Below, piece by piece: positions 21,531 to 31,808 of a DNA stretch of 64,000 nt. The stretch is from Apoderus coryli (lineage: Eukaryota; Arthropoda; Insecta; Coleoptera; Attelabidae): contig OU452209.1 of NCBI GenBank assembly GCA_911728435.2, forward strand, positions 11,142,869 to 11,206,868. Reading direction: 5' to 3'. Positions within the stretch are counted from its first letter, which is position 1. Each line of letters opens with the position of its first letter. The notes below the pieces were generated by a model, which saw nothing but the letters and a program-made list of their open reading frames with translations, did not search any database and was not told the DNA's origin. Made by a program: the position numbers and the translations under genes.

Positions 21531-24500
21531 AGTCTTTTTCACCTATATTATGTGAATTTTAGCAATATAATTCCAAAGTTTATTATTTCGATTGTTGCAA
21601 AATAACGACATTGGATTTTCTGCATATAAAATACTTTCGTATGCGCTGACGCTGTTTTAATGCGGTACCTCCCGCGTCTGTAAACAAATCAGTCTATAGA
21701 GCACGTTTCTATCAGGGCTATTATTTCGTCTTGAGGTTGTTGATCTTACACAAAACATTGCAAAAAGCTCTACTGTAACTTATTTTTAGTTAACAGAAGT
21801 ATAAAAAAATAAATGTTTTGGAGTTATAAATCAATAAACACACAACACAAAAATATTGCAGCAAGGGCGGAAAATAGGCTCAAGAACTGGCTATGACTCA
21901 AGTATATATCTGAACATACAGCCGAAAAATAGAACTTTTTTAGAGCAATATAAGTTTCTGTAATTTTTACTAAATACTGTTAATCATTAGGAGTTTAACG
22001 CTATGACATTCAGCTCTCATTCAAGCGCATTGTTTGCGATATCTTCACTAATTTCGTAATCCAATTATTTCCACATCCACCCAGCATATATAGAGAAATC
22101 ACATGTGTAAAATTAAAATCCTCAACACAGAACAGATTTGTATCTGTTGTACTTAAATGTATATACACATATTATAGTGTGTAGGTTTTTAGAAAGAGGG
22201 GAAAACAAAGCGCGACAAAGTGTAATAGCCCCAATGGAGCCCCAGGGACACATAACCTCAAACTCAACCGCAACACCGTGGTTGTGGTGTTTGTTATAGT
22301 TAAGAGGGTGTGAATGTGGGCCTGATGGTGGCCGGGTGGCAACCCCAACAATTATATGTTTTGGAGAAGCACGACTGTAGAAATATGGAATTGGCGCCAC
22401 AATTGTACAGGGCGGTCTCGTGTAAATTATATAATATTTTGATTTAAAGCGATCAGGAATATACAATTGAAATGTGACAAATTTCTATCAAAGCAATCTG
22501 CTCCTTCTTATTCCATATCAAATATTATTAAAATCTTATGGAGAATCAAAAAAATAATAATATACAGGGGGTTTCATAAGAAGAACATATACCTACAATT
22601 ATACGTTTATTTAGTACACGATCGATCCTGTATACTTTTCTCGTACCTAAATAACAGGTAACTTAAAATCAAAAGTGTCATATTATGTGCAAGCGTTTTT
22701 CCAAACATTTTTCCTTCAAATTTTATTGAATTGATCAGTTGTGGATCGACGAAATGTCCTTCTGGTGACAGTATAGTGGTTAACAAACTCTCGGAATTGA
22801 GTCTTGTTTTGTTAAACAAGCCCGTTTCTCACATAGGCGTCACGCTGAAGGGAGTATCGGTCAGTGGTCTCTTGCGCAGTCGATATAGTGAATTGTTATT
22901 CACTCAGCATATTACCAACAGGCACTAGATGTCACCAACCACATTTGTTTTTATTGAATTATTACTTCTGGTCCTCACTGTATATATCCGTATCAAATCA
23001 AATCAATCAAATCATTTTCACGATATTTCGATTTGTATATATGTGAAAAATCACGTTTCACTACATAGGCTTATAGGTAATCTTTATTATTCAATTAGAG
23101 TTGATTTTTAAATTATTAATATTATAAAAAATTGCTTTAATTCCCTAATTATTTCAGGGTCACCAGAATATTAATTAAATAGAATAAAATATTAAAAGTA
23201 TCGTTTTTTAAATGGAAATCCTCTATTTGCAAGTGCAAATGACACAAAAACATGTTGCTGCGATTGAAGCAATCAAAAATAAATTTAAAAATGTATTTTT
23301 GAACAAGATTCTGGTATTTGAAGATGATTTGCTATTGGGCTTTAATAATTCATTGATTTATACGTCATAATATATTATGGATTTATTTATGATGCACAAT
23401 TAAAATATTAAAAATACGATCATAATATATGAAAGAACGCAATATCATTACATATTGTGGGAAATAGATTGAAAGTGGACTTAATAATAAAGGCAAATGT
23501 GATACTGAAACACATTTAGAAATCGTAGAAAAATTAACAGCAACTTGGTGCCTCAAAAATATTAATATTTTATTAATGCACCACAAGAAATACTTGACAT
23601 TCAAATGTTGGCAAAGCGATATTGCATTTAGTGTAGTGAGATCATTAGGTAATTATGCTTTATTTATTTTATTCTCAGAAAAATATATTAAAGCCATTAT
23701 TGAATTAGATACATAATACCTTCAAGGGGTAAATTAAATGAACTTATACATCTTTGGGAATGGAAATGAGATAAGAATAATTTGTATTATTTGGGTTTTG
23801 GTTAACATTATTATTTCAACTATTACAAATTTATAAACATATTTTTTCTGTGACGGCAAAAACGTCTCTCTTTCTCTGTTGACAGGTAACAAAATATATC
23901 TTTTTATCAACATACTTTTTTCCCGAATATATATTTTATATATACACAAAAATAAAGGTAGCTATTTAATTTTAGAAATATTATTGTAAAAAAGTTACGT
24001 TTCCTTTCTACCATAAGTATAATTATTAAATGTGCATTGCATGAACGACATGTTCCCTGAACTACTCGTACAGTCGAATTTTCTTGTGTTGAAAATGTAT
24101 TTTTTGCTACCATGGACAAAACTGCCTCTAAATTTTATGTGTTTTTTTTAAATCAAATCGGAAAGTTCTTGAAAAATCACCTGTTTGTTGTGCGAAAATT
24201 TAAACATTTAAATTCAACACCTATATATGTTCGTATTTTTAAATAATTTTTAAAGGTGTTTTATGTGGATTTATTTTATGTTATTTATTTACATGACAAA
24301 CAAACTTTCGCCCGAAAACTCAGAAAACAAATCATCTACATTTTATTCAGTTCTCGTATCAATTGTATTGATTGGAGTTTATAGTTTTTTTTGTTGAGAA
24401 TTTAAACTTAGAAGAGAAGTGTCTGAGGACCATGAAATTGCTCTTCAATCAAGGTATCAATTTTTATAACAAACGAAACACCAGTAAGTTTTGGGCGTGG

Positions 24501-25475
24501 TTCTGTACAATACAATTTGTCGCAGCAAAGAAACATTCAAAAGTTTACAAGATTAAGTTTCCACCCGTCTAAAAATGACTATCATTAATTTTAATTGTTG
24601 AGTGTATCATGCTTTGTGAGGGAATTTCATGTCTTCTAGAATATAATTAACGACACTTCTCTACTAAGTGTAGTGGAACTATTTGAAGGTCAATATCTCG
24701 GAATTGAGAATTAAATAATTGTAATAGGTATGATATTAAATTTGGTTACTTTGATTTGTAGAGTCTAAATTTTTTAAATTTGAAATCAAAATATAAAACA
24801 ACGCGACGTCTATGATAGACTTATTTTTCGAAATAATGAACAGTTTGTTAAGCACTATCTTTGTTAATATTAATTTTCAGATTAATTTATTACTGACTTC
24901 CTAAAATTGTTGGAAAAATTACTAATATTTATAAATAAACGTAATAAAAATAGACAGACAGACATTATTTTTCTAATTATCTACTAATGTAATACACATT
25001 GCTATCAGTTGCACCTACCATGAATTTTCTGATCAAAAATGTTCAGTTCCCGCACCACTGCGTTATTCAAATTATAGGTACTACCTACAGCTACGTATGA
25101 TTAAATATTCCATCGCAGGGATCGACTTAATCAAGAAAATGTTAGGCAGATAATCGCACAAAATTCCATTCATATATTTCGGCATTCATACAATTTAGTA
25201 ATCTATACTTCCACTAAGCCCTGAAAATAAAATACCTCAAACAGATACCGGACGATTCAAACTTTTTTATTAATAACCAGAGAAAAATTGTAGGATTTCA
25301 TGCCATAAATGCAAAACAAATAAGGCACATACTTAAGTTCCTTGGTTTCATCAGTGGCAACTATTATTTTTTTACCTTTATTCATTGGTTTCATCAAATA
25401 TTCTTTTAAATTTAGAAATAATCATTAAAAATGAAACTATTTGGTTGTTGTCTGATTGAAATATATTAAATAGTC
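21531..25475. other. Long non-coding stretch with one GC-richer block
   Basis: Nothing was recognised as gene or transposon over most of this 3.9 kb. A block at about 22160-22460 is noticeably GC-richer than its surroundings and contains symmetric purine/pyrimidine words such as ACCGTGGTTGTGGTG; a 114-codon open frame there on the minus strand has no known motif. A lone CAGGG-type end lies at about 22563. Confidence 0.4.
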
Positions 25476-25519
25476 AAGGTAAATTACTAGATCTGGTTTT
25501 CGCTCCATGTGATTGTGAG

Positions 25520-27769
25520 GTGATTAGAGATAGAGTTTCATTTGTGGCGGAGGATGCGCAATATCATCCTGCTCTTAATGTATATATAAAAGAATTTTAT
25601 TGTAGGGAGGCACAATTCAAAACAAATATTAGTCAAGGAAATTACAACTTCAAAAAGGCAAATTATCCTGCTCTGTATGAGGCGTTACTGACTCATGATT
25701 GGTCATACTTGGAAGAGTCTAATAACGTCGATGTAGCACTTGATTCTTTCTACAACGATATTTATGGTAAATTTGATAATTTCGTGCCGCTGTTTAGGAA
25801 TTTTAGTCATCAGTATCCACCGTGGTACACTTCCATTATTATTCGAAATATTAAACTTAAAGCCAAATTGCATAATAAATACAAAAAAACCAAATTGTTA
25901 TCAGATTACAATAAGTTTAGCGATATTAGGAAAACTATAAAATTCCAGATTGCGTCTGCGTACAGGGACTACATACTAAATACAGAGAATAATATTGAGC
26001 GTAATCCTAAGGCATTCTGGTCTTTCGTCAATAGCAAACGGCAGCAAACTCGTATCCCAGGCATAATGAACTTTGAAGGAAACACTTTTGATGACCCACA
26101 GTCTATAATTAGCATGTTTGGAGTATATTTTGAAAGTGTGTTTGTTAAATGTAATGATGACAGTGATTTTGGCGATGTGTCTTGGGATGGCGTTTGTGGT
26201 AACGATATAACTTTTGATTCTATAGATGAGAGTGAGGTTATCGAGGCTGCTAAGAAACTCAAAAATAAACTTACCTCTGGGCCAGACGGGATACCATCTT
26301 TTTTTGTAAGAGATACTATTGTAATTCTGTCCTCGCCATTGTGTCTTATATTTAATTTAATTGTTAAGAACCATACATTTCCAAAAGTATGGAAATTCGC
26401 TAAGGTATGTCCAGTATTTAAGAAGGGAGATCGCGCAGATGTGAGCAACTATCGGCCAATATCGATTTTATCGAATTTCTCAAAGATACTTGAAATAGTC
26501 CTATATAACCGTATATACAAAATTGTCAAGTCACAGTTGGCCGATTATTATCAACATGGTTTTATTACACAGAGATCTTGTCTTACTAATTTAGCAATAT
26601 TTACGCAGATTACATCTGAGATATTGGATGAGCATGGACAAGTTGACGTTATTTACACTGATTTCTGCAAAGCATTTGACACTATAGATCATCAAACTTT
26701 AATTAGAAAACTTCCAAAATTTGGCTTTGATTTCGGTGCTGTCCTTCTGATTCAGTCTTATCTGCATGATAGACATCAGTTCATATCTTATAATGGTTTT
26801 AATTCCATCGATTATTTGGCCACATCTGGGGTTCCACAAGGATCAAACTTGGGACCTCTACTTTTTCTTCTCTTTATTAACGACCTTGGCGAGTCCTTGA
26901 TTTGTTCTAAATTGATTTTTGCCGATGACCTTAAGATATTTAATTCTGTGGATGGTATCAGTGATTGTGATGCGTTGCAGATGTGCCTTGATTCCATAGG
27001 GGAGTGGTGTACACTCAATAGGATCGCTCTTAATCCGGCCAAATGTAGTGTTGTTACATATACGAAGAAACAGTGTCCCATTACTTACAACTATAATATT
27101 GATAAAATACAATTACAACGTTCTGACTCCATCAATGATTTGGGAGTGCTCTTTGATTCTGCCTTAAGTTTTAAGAGTCATATTTTGAAAAAGATATCAG
27201 AGGCGTCTAGGGCATATGGTTTTATTGTCAGAAATGGGAAACACTTTAAAAATATTAATACATTGAAAATGCTTTATTTTTCCTACGTTCGGCCAAGGCT
27301 GGAATATTGTTCCTTGGTATGGAATCCATACTATGATAGTCATAGTGTATTGATCGAGAAAGTTCAACGTAAATTTTTGAAGTATCTTTGTTTTAAAACG
27401 GATGGCATATATCCCACGCGAGGACTCCCTTATGATTATTATATTGACAGGTTTGATGTACAGAGTTTGTTAGTTAGAAGGAGCTTAGCATCTGTAAGCT
27501 TTTTGCATAAAATGCTTCACAATCGCATCGATTGCCCGGATCTGCTTAAAAGGTTAAATTTTATGGTGCCAAGAGCGACTGCAAGGCGTATGCATACTTT
27601 TCATTGTGATAGAGCCAATACTAATGTTTTGTTGAAATCTCCCATTCATACTATGTGTTTAACTTTTAACTTGATCGACCAGCACTGTGATATTTATAAT
27701 GATTCTTTAAGTCATGTGTTGTCATCTGTTGAATTGCCCTTGAGAATTGCGGGGAACTATAATGTGTGA
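25520..27769 (+). CDS. LINE A reverse transcriptase ORF (749 aa, open)
   Basis: Reverse transcriptase of a Jockey/CR1-like LINE. The N-terminal ~150 residues are a linker after the lost endonuclease. The RT core follows: NKLTSGPDGIPSF (about 250-262), NYRPISILSNFSK, then the catalytic D381 in YTDFCKAFD, the SGVPQGSNLGPLLF motif, and the paired aspartates in FADDLKIF (467-474). The thumb and C-terminal region with RPRLEYCSLVWNP complete it. No internal stop or frameshift in 749 codons, so insertion was fairly recent, but the missing endonuclease means it cannot move on its own. The start at 25520 is just the first Met; the natural frame is open upstream. Closest relative here is LINE B at 40221. 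Confidence 0.9.
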   Translation: MIRDRVSFVAEDAQYHPALNVYIKEFYCREAQFKTNISQGNYNFKKANYPALYEALLTHDWSYLEESNNVDVALDSFYNDIYGKFDNFVPLFRNFSHQYPPWYTSIIIRNIKLKAKLHNKYKKTKLLSDYNKFSDIRKTIKFQIASAYRDYILNTENNIERNPKAFWSFVNSKRQQTRIPGIMNFEGNTFDDPQSIISMFGVYFESVFVKCNDDSDFGDVSWDGVCGNDITFDSIDESEVIEAAKKLKNKLTSGPDGIPSFFVRDTIVILSSPLCLIFNLIVKNHTFPKVWKFAKVCPVFKKGDRADVSNYRPISILSNFSKILEIVLYNRIYKIVKSQLADYYQHGFITQRSCLTNLAIFTQITSEILDEHGQVDVIYTDFCKAFDTIDHQTLIRKLPKFGFDFGAVLLIQSYLHDRHQFISYNGFNSIDYLATSGVPQGSNLGPLLFLLFINDLGESLICSKLIFADDLKIFNSVDGISDCDALQMCLDSIGEWCTLNRIALNPAKCSVVTYTKKQCPITYNYNIDKIQLQRSDSINDLGVLFDSALSFKSHILKKISEASRAYGFIVRNGKHFKNINTLKMLYFSYVRPRLEYCSLVWNPYYDSHSVLIEKVQRKFLKYLCFKTDGIYPTRGLPYDYYIDRFDVQSLLVRRSLASVSFLHKMLHNRIDCPDLLKRLNFMVPRATARRMHTFHCDRANTNVLLKSPIHTMCLTFNLIDQHCDIYNDSLSHVLSSVELPLRIAGNYNV

Positions 27770-27847
27770 CTAGTTGGATCGTTCTGCGGATAGTTTATAT
27801 TGATTTTATATTGATTTTGGAACGAGTTGTATATTGCTGTATGATTA

Positions 27848-30259
27848 CACAGGCCAACACACATTTTGGTGCCTGCGATTTTTTAACTGTTCCTGAGTAA
27901 TTTTTGGATGCAGAATGTAAAAAGGTTCTCAGATTTTGTCTATCAGATCTAGTTTTTGAGATTTTTTAAAAAATTGTGTATATAATTTACGTTATAACTG
28001 TTATAATATATAATATTACTATTGACAGTTAAAAAAAACAAAGACACATGGATTTAAGTATTTATTGCAAAAACTTAATTTACATAATTACATTAGTCAC
28101 TAATCACATAAAAATTTTCTTTTATACGATTTTCTAGAATGGAGTTTACTAGGGCAGTCTCGCTGAAGGCTCCAGCAGTAGTCCGCCATCATGTGGCTAT
28201 CCCATCGTCCTTGATAACGATCTTCCATAGTTTTAATATCCTGGTGGAATCTTTCCCCCTGTTCTTCACTACAATCACCTAAGTTTTCTGGAAAACGATC
28301 TAGGTGGCTGTGGAGGTAGTGAACTTTTATACTCATGTTACAGCCGAGAATATTAAAATTTGAAAGCATAGTTTCCACTAATTCTACGTAATTGTCTGCT
28401 TTATGATTGCCAAGAAAATTTTGTACTACTTGAACAAATGAACTCCAAGCGTTAGATTCAGTCTCGTTCATTGATGTGGTGAATTGTGGATCTTTAACAA
28501 GTTGCCTTATTTGAGGACCATCAAATATACCAGCTTTTAGTTTTTCCGTGCTAATGCCAGGAAATTTACGTGACAAATACCCAAAACAATTTCCATCTCG
28601 ATTTAAGGCCTTCACAAATTGCTTCATTAGGCCTAGCTTGATATGCAAGGGCGGAAGTAAGATTTTTTCTCTTGAAACCAAAGGTTCGTTGATCACGTTT
28701 TGTATTCCTTGAATCATGACATCTCTTGAAGGCCAATTTTTGTTAACCCAGTGCTCATTTTTAGCTCTGCTGTCCCAAAGGCACAAAAAACAAGGATATT
28801 TTGTATAACCACTCTGCTGTCCAAGGAGGAAGTTAATCATTTTTAAATCAACACAAATTGACCACTGATGTTCTTCGTATTTAATTTTTCTCAAAACTAA
28901 TGCTATTGTTTCATATTCTTCCTTCATGGTAGTAGAATGACCAATAGGAATTGAGCCATATTTGTTACCGTTATGTAAAAGAACACATTTTAAACTACGT
29001 TTTGAACTGTCAATAAAAAGGCGCCAATCATCTGGAGTGTATTCAGACAAACCCATTTTTTCTAAGAGCCCTTTTATATTGTTACAGAATACCAAGTCAT
29101 TTTCCTGAGTGAAAAAAGGCAGCAGATCCTTATCTCTTTTACGATAAAATGTAATATTAGTACCTCGACAAAGTAGATTTTTTTCTTTTAATCTGGATGC
29201 AAGTAATTCAGCGGATTCCTTTGAGAGATTCAGGTCTCTTATAAGATCGTTTAGTTCTTCTTGATTGAAACACTGCGGAGTTGCTAAATCTGCTTCAAAA
29301 TCGCTGTCGTTTTCTGATTGAATTCTTTTAACTTCGTCAGACGTTGATGTTTCTGTATCATCTTCTGTCAGTTTGGGTAGACTGCTGAATGATGGAACGG
29401 GTATTTCTTCCGAATGCACTACAGGCCTTCTTGCAGAATCTAGATCAGGATATGTCCATTTGTGTCTATTGTTTCTATTTATGCCTTTAATATTAACGAG
29501 ACAAAAATAGCAGTCGTCATGATGGTTCCGCGGTTCTCTCCAAACCATTGGTACACCAAACTTTAGGCACTTCCTCTTTCCAGTTGTCCACTGTCGCAAA
29601 TGTTCAACACATGTTTTACATATGAAATGTGGGGCCCAAGATTTATCTTGATCTCCTAAATGAACGCCAAAATAGGCAAGATAAGCTCTTTTCACAAAGT
29701 CAGAAATCCTTTTTCTGCTCTCTTTCAAAGTGTATTCACCACACACATAACAAAAAACATCGGGATGATTTACACAGGTACGTCTGCTTGTGGATGCCAT
29801 TGTTTCAGTTTAGTGTCTTGATACTACAAAACGACCAAAATTTACACAAAATGATAGCACAACTTTACTTGGGAAAACTCAGTAATATACTAAATCAAGT
29901 ACAGCCAAGCAGGTATAAAAGGATCGGGTCATAGGCAATTACAGGTATAAAAGTAAGTAAGAGCATTGTATTGAGTAGTTCCTAGTATAGGAACATTGGG
30001 TCAGGGACAATTCCAGGTATCCATTTGGCTAATTAGATTCTGGGAAATTCCTATTTTGACGATTAAGTACATATTTATCTCTTTATTTGTTGTCCTTTAT
30101 CAGAAAAAAATATATCATTTAACCTGTAACGTGTATCTCAAAAACTAGAGCTGATAGAAAAAATCTGGTGGCATTTTTGGAATCAGCACATTAAAAACAT
30201 CTAAAATCAGATGTTAGATTTCTGGCACCAAATTTTTTTTTTCATTTTGTTGGCCTGTG
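27848..30259 (-). mobile_element. Apparently complete 2.4-kb DNA transposon, CACAGGCC ends, TA flanks
   Basis: The left end CACAGGCCAACA is repeated in reverse complement at the right end. After a diverged spacer the arms match again: TTTGGTGCC near the tips and a stretch around 27931-27963 against 30136-30168 (CTATCAG[AC]TCTAGTTTTTGAGAT), so the inverted arms are about 120 bp each. Both ends are flanked by TA, consistent with a 2-bp target duplication. The element holds one intact gene on the minus strand (28100-29800). It lies within the 3' UTR of LINE A, so it is younger than that insertion. Superfamily not assigned; CACTA-like or KDZ-like groups are candidates. Confidence 0.85.
28100..29800 (-). 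CDS. Putative RNase H-fold (DDE) transposase, 566 aa, intact
   Basis: I recognise this as a multi-copy arthropod protein family usually labelled uncharacterised. Seen here: a cysteine-rich N-terminus (C9, C17-x-x-C20, C61-x-x-C64, C97-x-x-C100), then an acidic Ser/Thr-rich linker (about 130-175). A core follows with D264 in RLFIDSSKRSLKCVLLHNG, D318 in CVDLKMINFLLG, C337-x-x-C340 with H350 just after, LPPLHIKLGL (382-391), and EEQGERFHQD (512-521). The two separated Asp, the zinc-like insert and the late Glu suggest a DDE transposase fold; that is inference. The gene sits alone between the inverted repeats of the 27848-30259 element, which supports a role in moving it. The tail is basic (KLHSRKSYKRK), a possible nuclear-localisation signal. 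Start chosen at MASTSRR, the first Met. Confidence 0.7.
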   Translation of the reverse strand: MASTSRRTCVNHPDVFCYVCGEYTLKESRKRISDFVKRAYLAYFGVHLGDQDKSWAPHFICKTCVEHLRQWTTGKRKCLKFGVPMVWREPRNHHDDCYFCLVNIKGINRNNRHKWTYPDLDSARRPVVHSEEIPVPSFSSLPKLTEDDTETSTSDEVKRIQSENDSDFEADLATPQCFNQEELNDLIRDLNLSKESAELLASRLKEKNLLCRGTNITFYRKRDKDLLPFFTQENDLVFCNNIKGLLEKMGLSEYTPDDWRLFIDSSKRSLKCVLLHNGNKYGSIPIGHSTTMKEEYETIALVLRKIKYEEHQWSICVDLKMINFLLGQQSGYTKYPCFLCLWDSRAKNEHWVNKNWPSRDVMIQGIQNVINEPLVSREKILLPPLHIKLGLMKQFVKALNRDGNCFGYLSRKFPGISTEKLKAGIFDGPQIRQLVKDPQFTTSMNETESNAWSSFVQVVQNFLGNHKADNYVELVETMLSNFNILGCNMSIKVHYLHSHLDRFPENLGDCSEEQGERFHQDIKTMEDRYQGRWDSHMMADYCWSLQRDCPSKLHSRKSYKRKFLCD

Positions 30260-30290
30260 TAATAAATGTCTTTATTAGAACAAAAAAAAA

Positions 30291-31527
30291 CTTGAACATG
30301 ATTTAAATACAAATACAAAACTTCAATTGCTAAAAGCTGCTATATCAGCAAAGCTGTTTTTCGTATAGAACCTAAAACAAAATCAAAAATATATAAACGA
30401 AAATAAAAAAAAAATACATAACCCAATTACACACAATACCCACACTTAAAAATAATAATAATAATTCTTCTTCAAACATTTTTTGATTTCTTACAGTGGA
30501 TTACTTTACAAAAAATACAATTGTACAATATAAAGAAAATAATAAACTAAATAAATCGTAAATTCTAAGTATGCAGCAATGAGAGGCATTGCTCATTAAA
30601 CAGTTCTTGAAAAATAATTTTTCGAAAGCTGACCACAGAAAGAACCTTGAACTTTATTAATATCGCCCTCAAAAATTGCAAAGAAATAGCGGAATAAGAT
30701 TTCCTACATCACATACCTAGTCTTTTCTGAAGTTTTTACATTAATGTTACCAACATGTTCATAGGAATTTCTTGATTAATTTTCCCACTCTGTATATTAC
30801 TACTGACTAATTTATATTTCTATTTTTGCATAGGAATATTTATTTATGAATTAAAAATTCTTTGTACAGGACTTAATGAGAATCGTTGAATGAGATGATT
30901 GACATACTAATACCCGCTGAAAACAAAAATATTAGTTATTTATGGTATATTTTACAATAAAATATATATCGGGCATTATCGCGTGGTTCTTATTTATATT
31001 TAGCTAAAAGATAGATACCTACTGTACCTACATAATATCATGTTGAGCACGTCATGCGAGTGTGCCTGAATGTTGACAGAAGTGATTGTTGTTCCTGGGC
31101 TATGCTATAACTGTTTCAAATAGAATAGAATATTTCATTATTATTGTATTAAAAAATAAAGGGATGATGAAATCAACAGATATGTTAGAAAAAAATTCTT
31201 ATTATGATTGTGCTTAATTAAGTACTTTCTACATTCTCGCACGTATTTACAATATTGCATCGTCGCATAATTGAATTGTATCCAATAAATCTAATACCTT
31301 CCCTTGTAGGTGCAACTTTTTTTTTTGGTGTAGTTTTATTAAATACAATTAGCACTCCACAGTTGAAACGGATTATTTCTTGAAATTGTAAAAGAATCGC
31401 AATAAACTTTACTCTTTTAGTGATGGACCTCCTACTAACATTTTAGCGCATAAAGCGAAAAAAAAAACACACATACATAGAAGAAGATGATATTTTATTT
31501 GCCTCTCTCATCTCATATACCAATCAC
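30291..31527. other. AT-rich DNA, nothing recognised
   Basis: Non-coding by inspection; contains short A-rich and TA-rich runs only. Confidence 0.45.
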
Positions 31528-31690
31528 GTTCTTCTTCTTCTTCGGGTGCCATGTGCTAAGCCGCACGTCGGCGATCATTTGTCCATTTCATGGTCACAGA
31601 ATAGAGGCACTCCTCAGCCTGGCTAAAAATGGTTGCGACGTCCAGTATACCTCACCAGGCTCTTATATTGCGGAACCAAGAGTCATCGAA
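31528..31690. repeat. Possible LINE (RTE-type) 3'-end fragment
   Basis: Starts with TTCTTCTTCTTCGGGTGCC and contains CGGCGATCATTTG, a style common at the ends of insect RTE-type LINE copies. GC-richer than its surroundings. No coding part. The assignment is tentative. Confidence 0.35.
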
Positions 31691-31808
31691 TATTAACTAT
31701 AGACAAGAAGGTCCAGTCACAGTTTAATATACAGTTACTTCACCTCGTGTCGGCACGGTTGTTATCTCTGTCTTTAAAGCAATTCGCCGCCGCGTATAGT
31801 TATAGTAT

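Larger units (their letters stand above)
25476..30290 (+). mobile_element. LINE A: 5'-truncated non-LTR retrotransposon, interrupted by a DNA transposon
   Basis: The body runs from about 25476 (still in frame upstream of the first Met: GKLLDLVFAPCDC, the tail of an endonuclease domain) through the reverse transcriptase ORF to its 3' UTR at 27770-27847. The 3' UTR then resumes after the inserted element at 30260 and ends with AATAAATG, TCTTTATTAG and an A run at about 30284-30292. Removing the insert joins the two UTR parts at a single TA. The endonuclease is nearly all missing, so the copy was truncated on arrival. Same orientation as cad. Confidence 0.8.

Noticed and set aside
22122..22466. 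114-codon minus-strand open frame in a GC-richer block
   Set aside because: No recognisable motif or repeat of coding style; the GC content alone keeps it open.
25969..27112. Minus-strand open frames of 84-159 codons
   Set aside because: Antisense shadows of the LINE A reverse transcriptase; the same holds for minus frames at 40679-41283 within LINE B.
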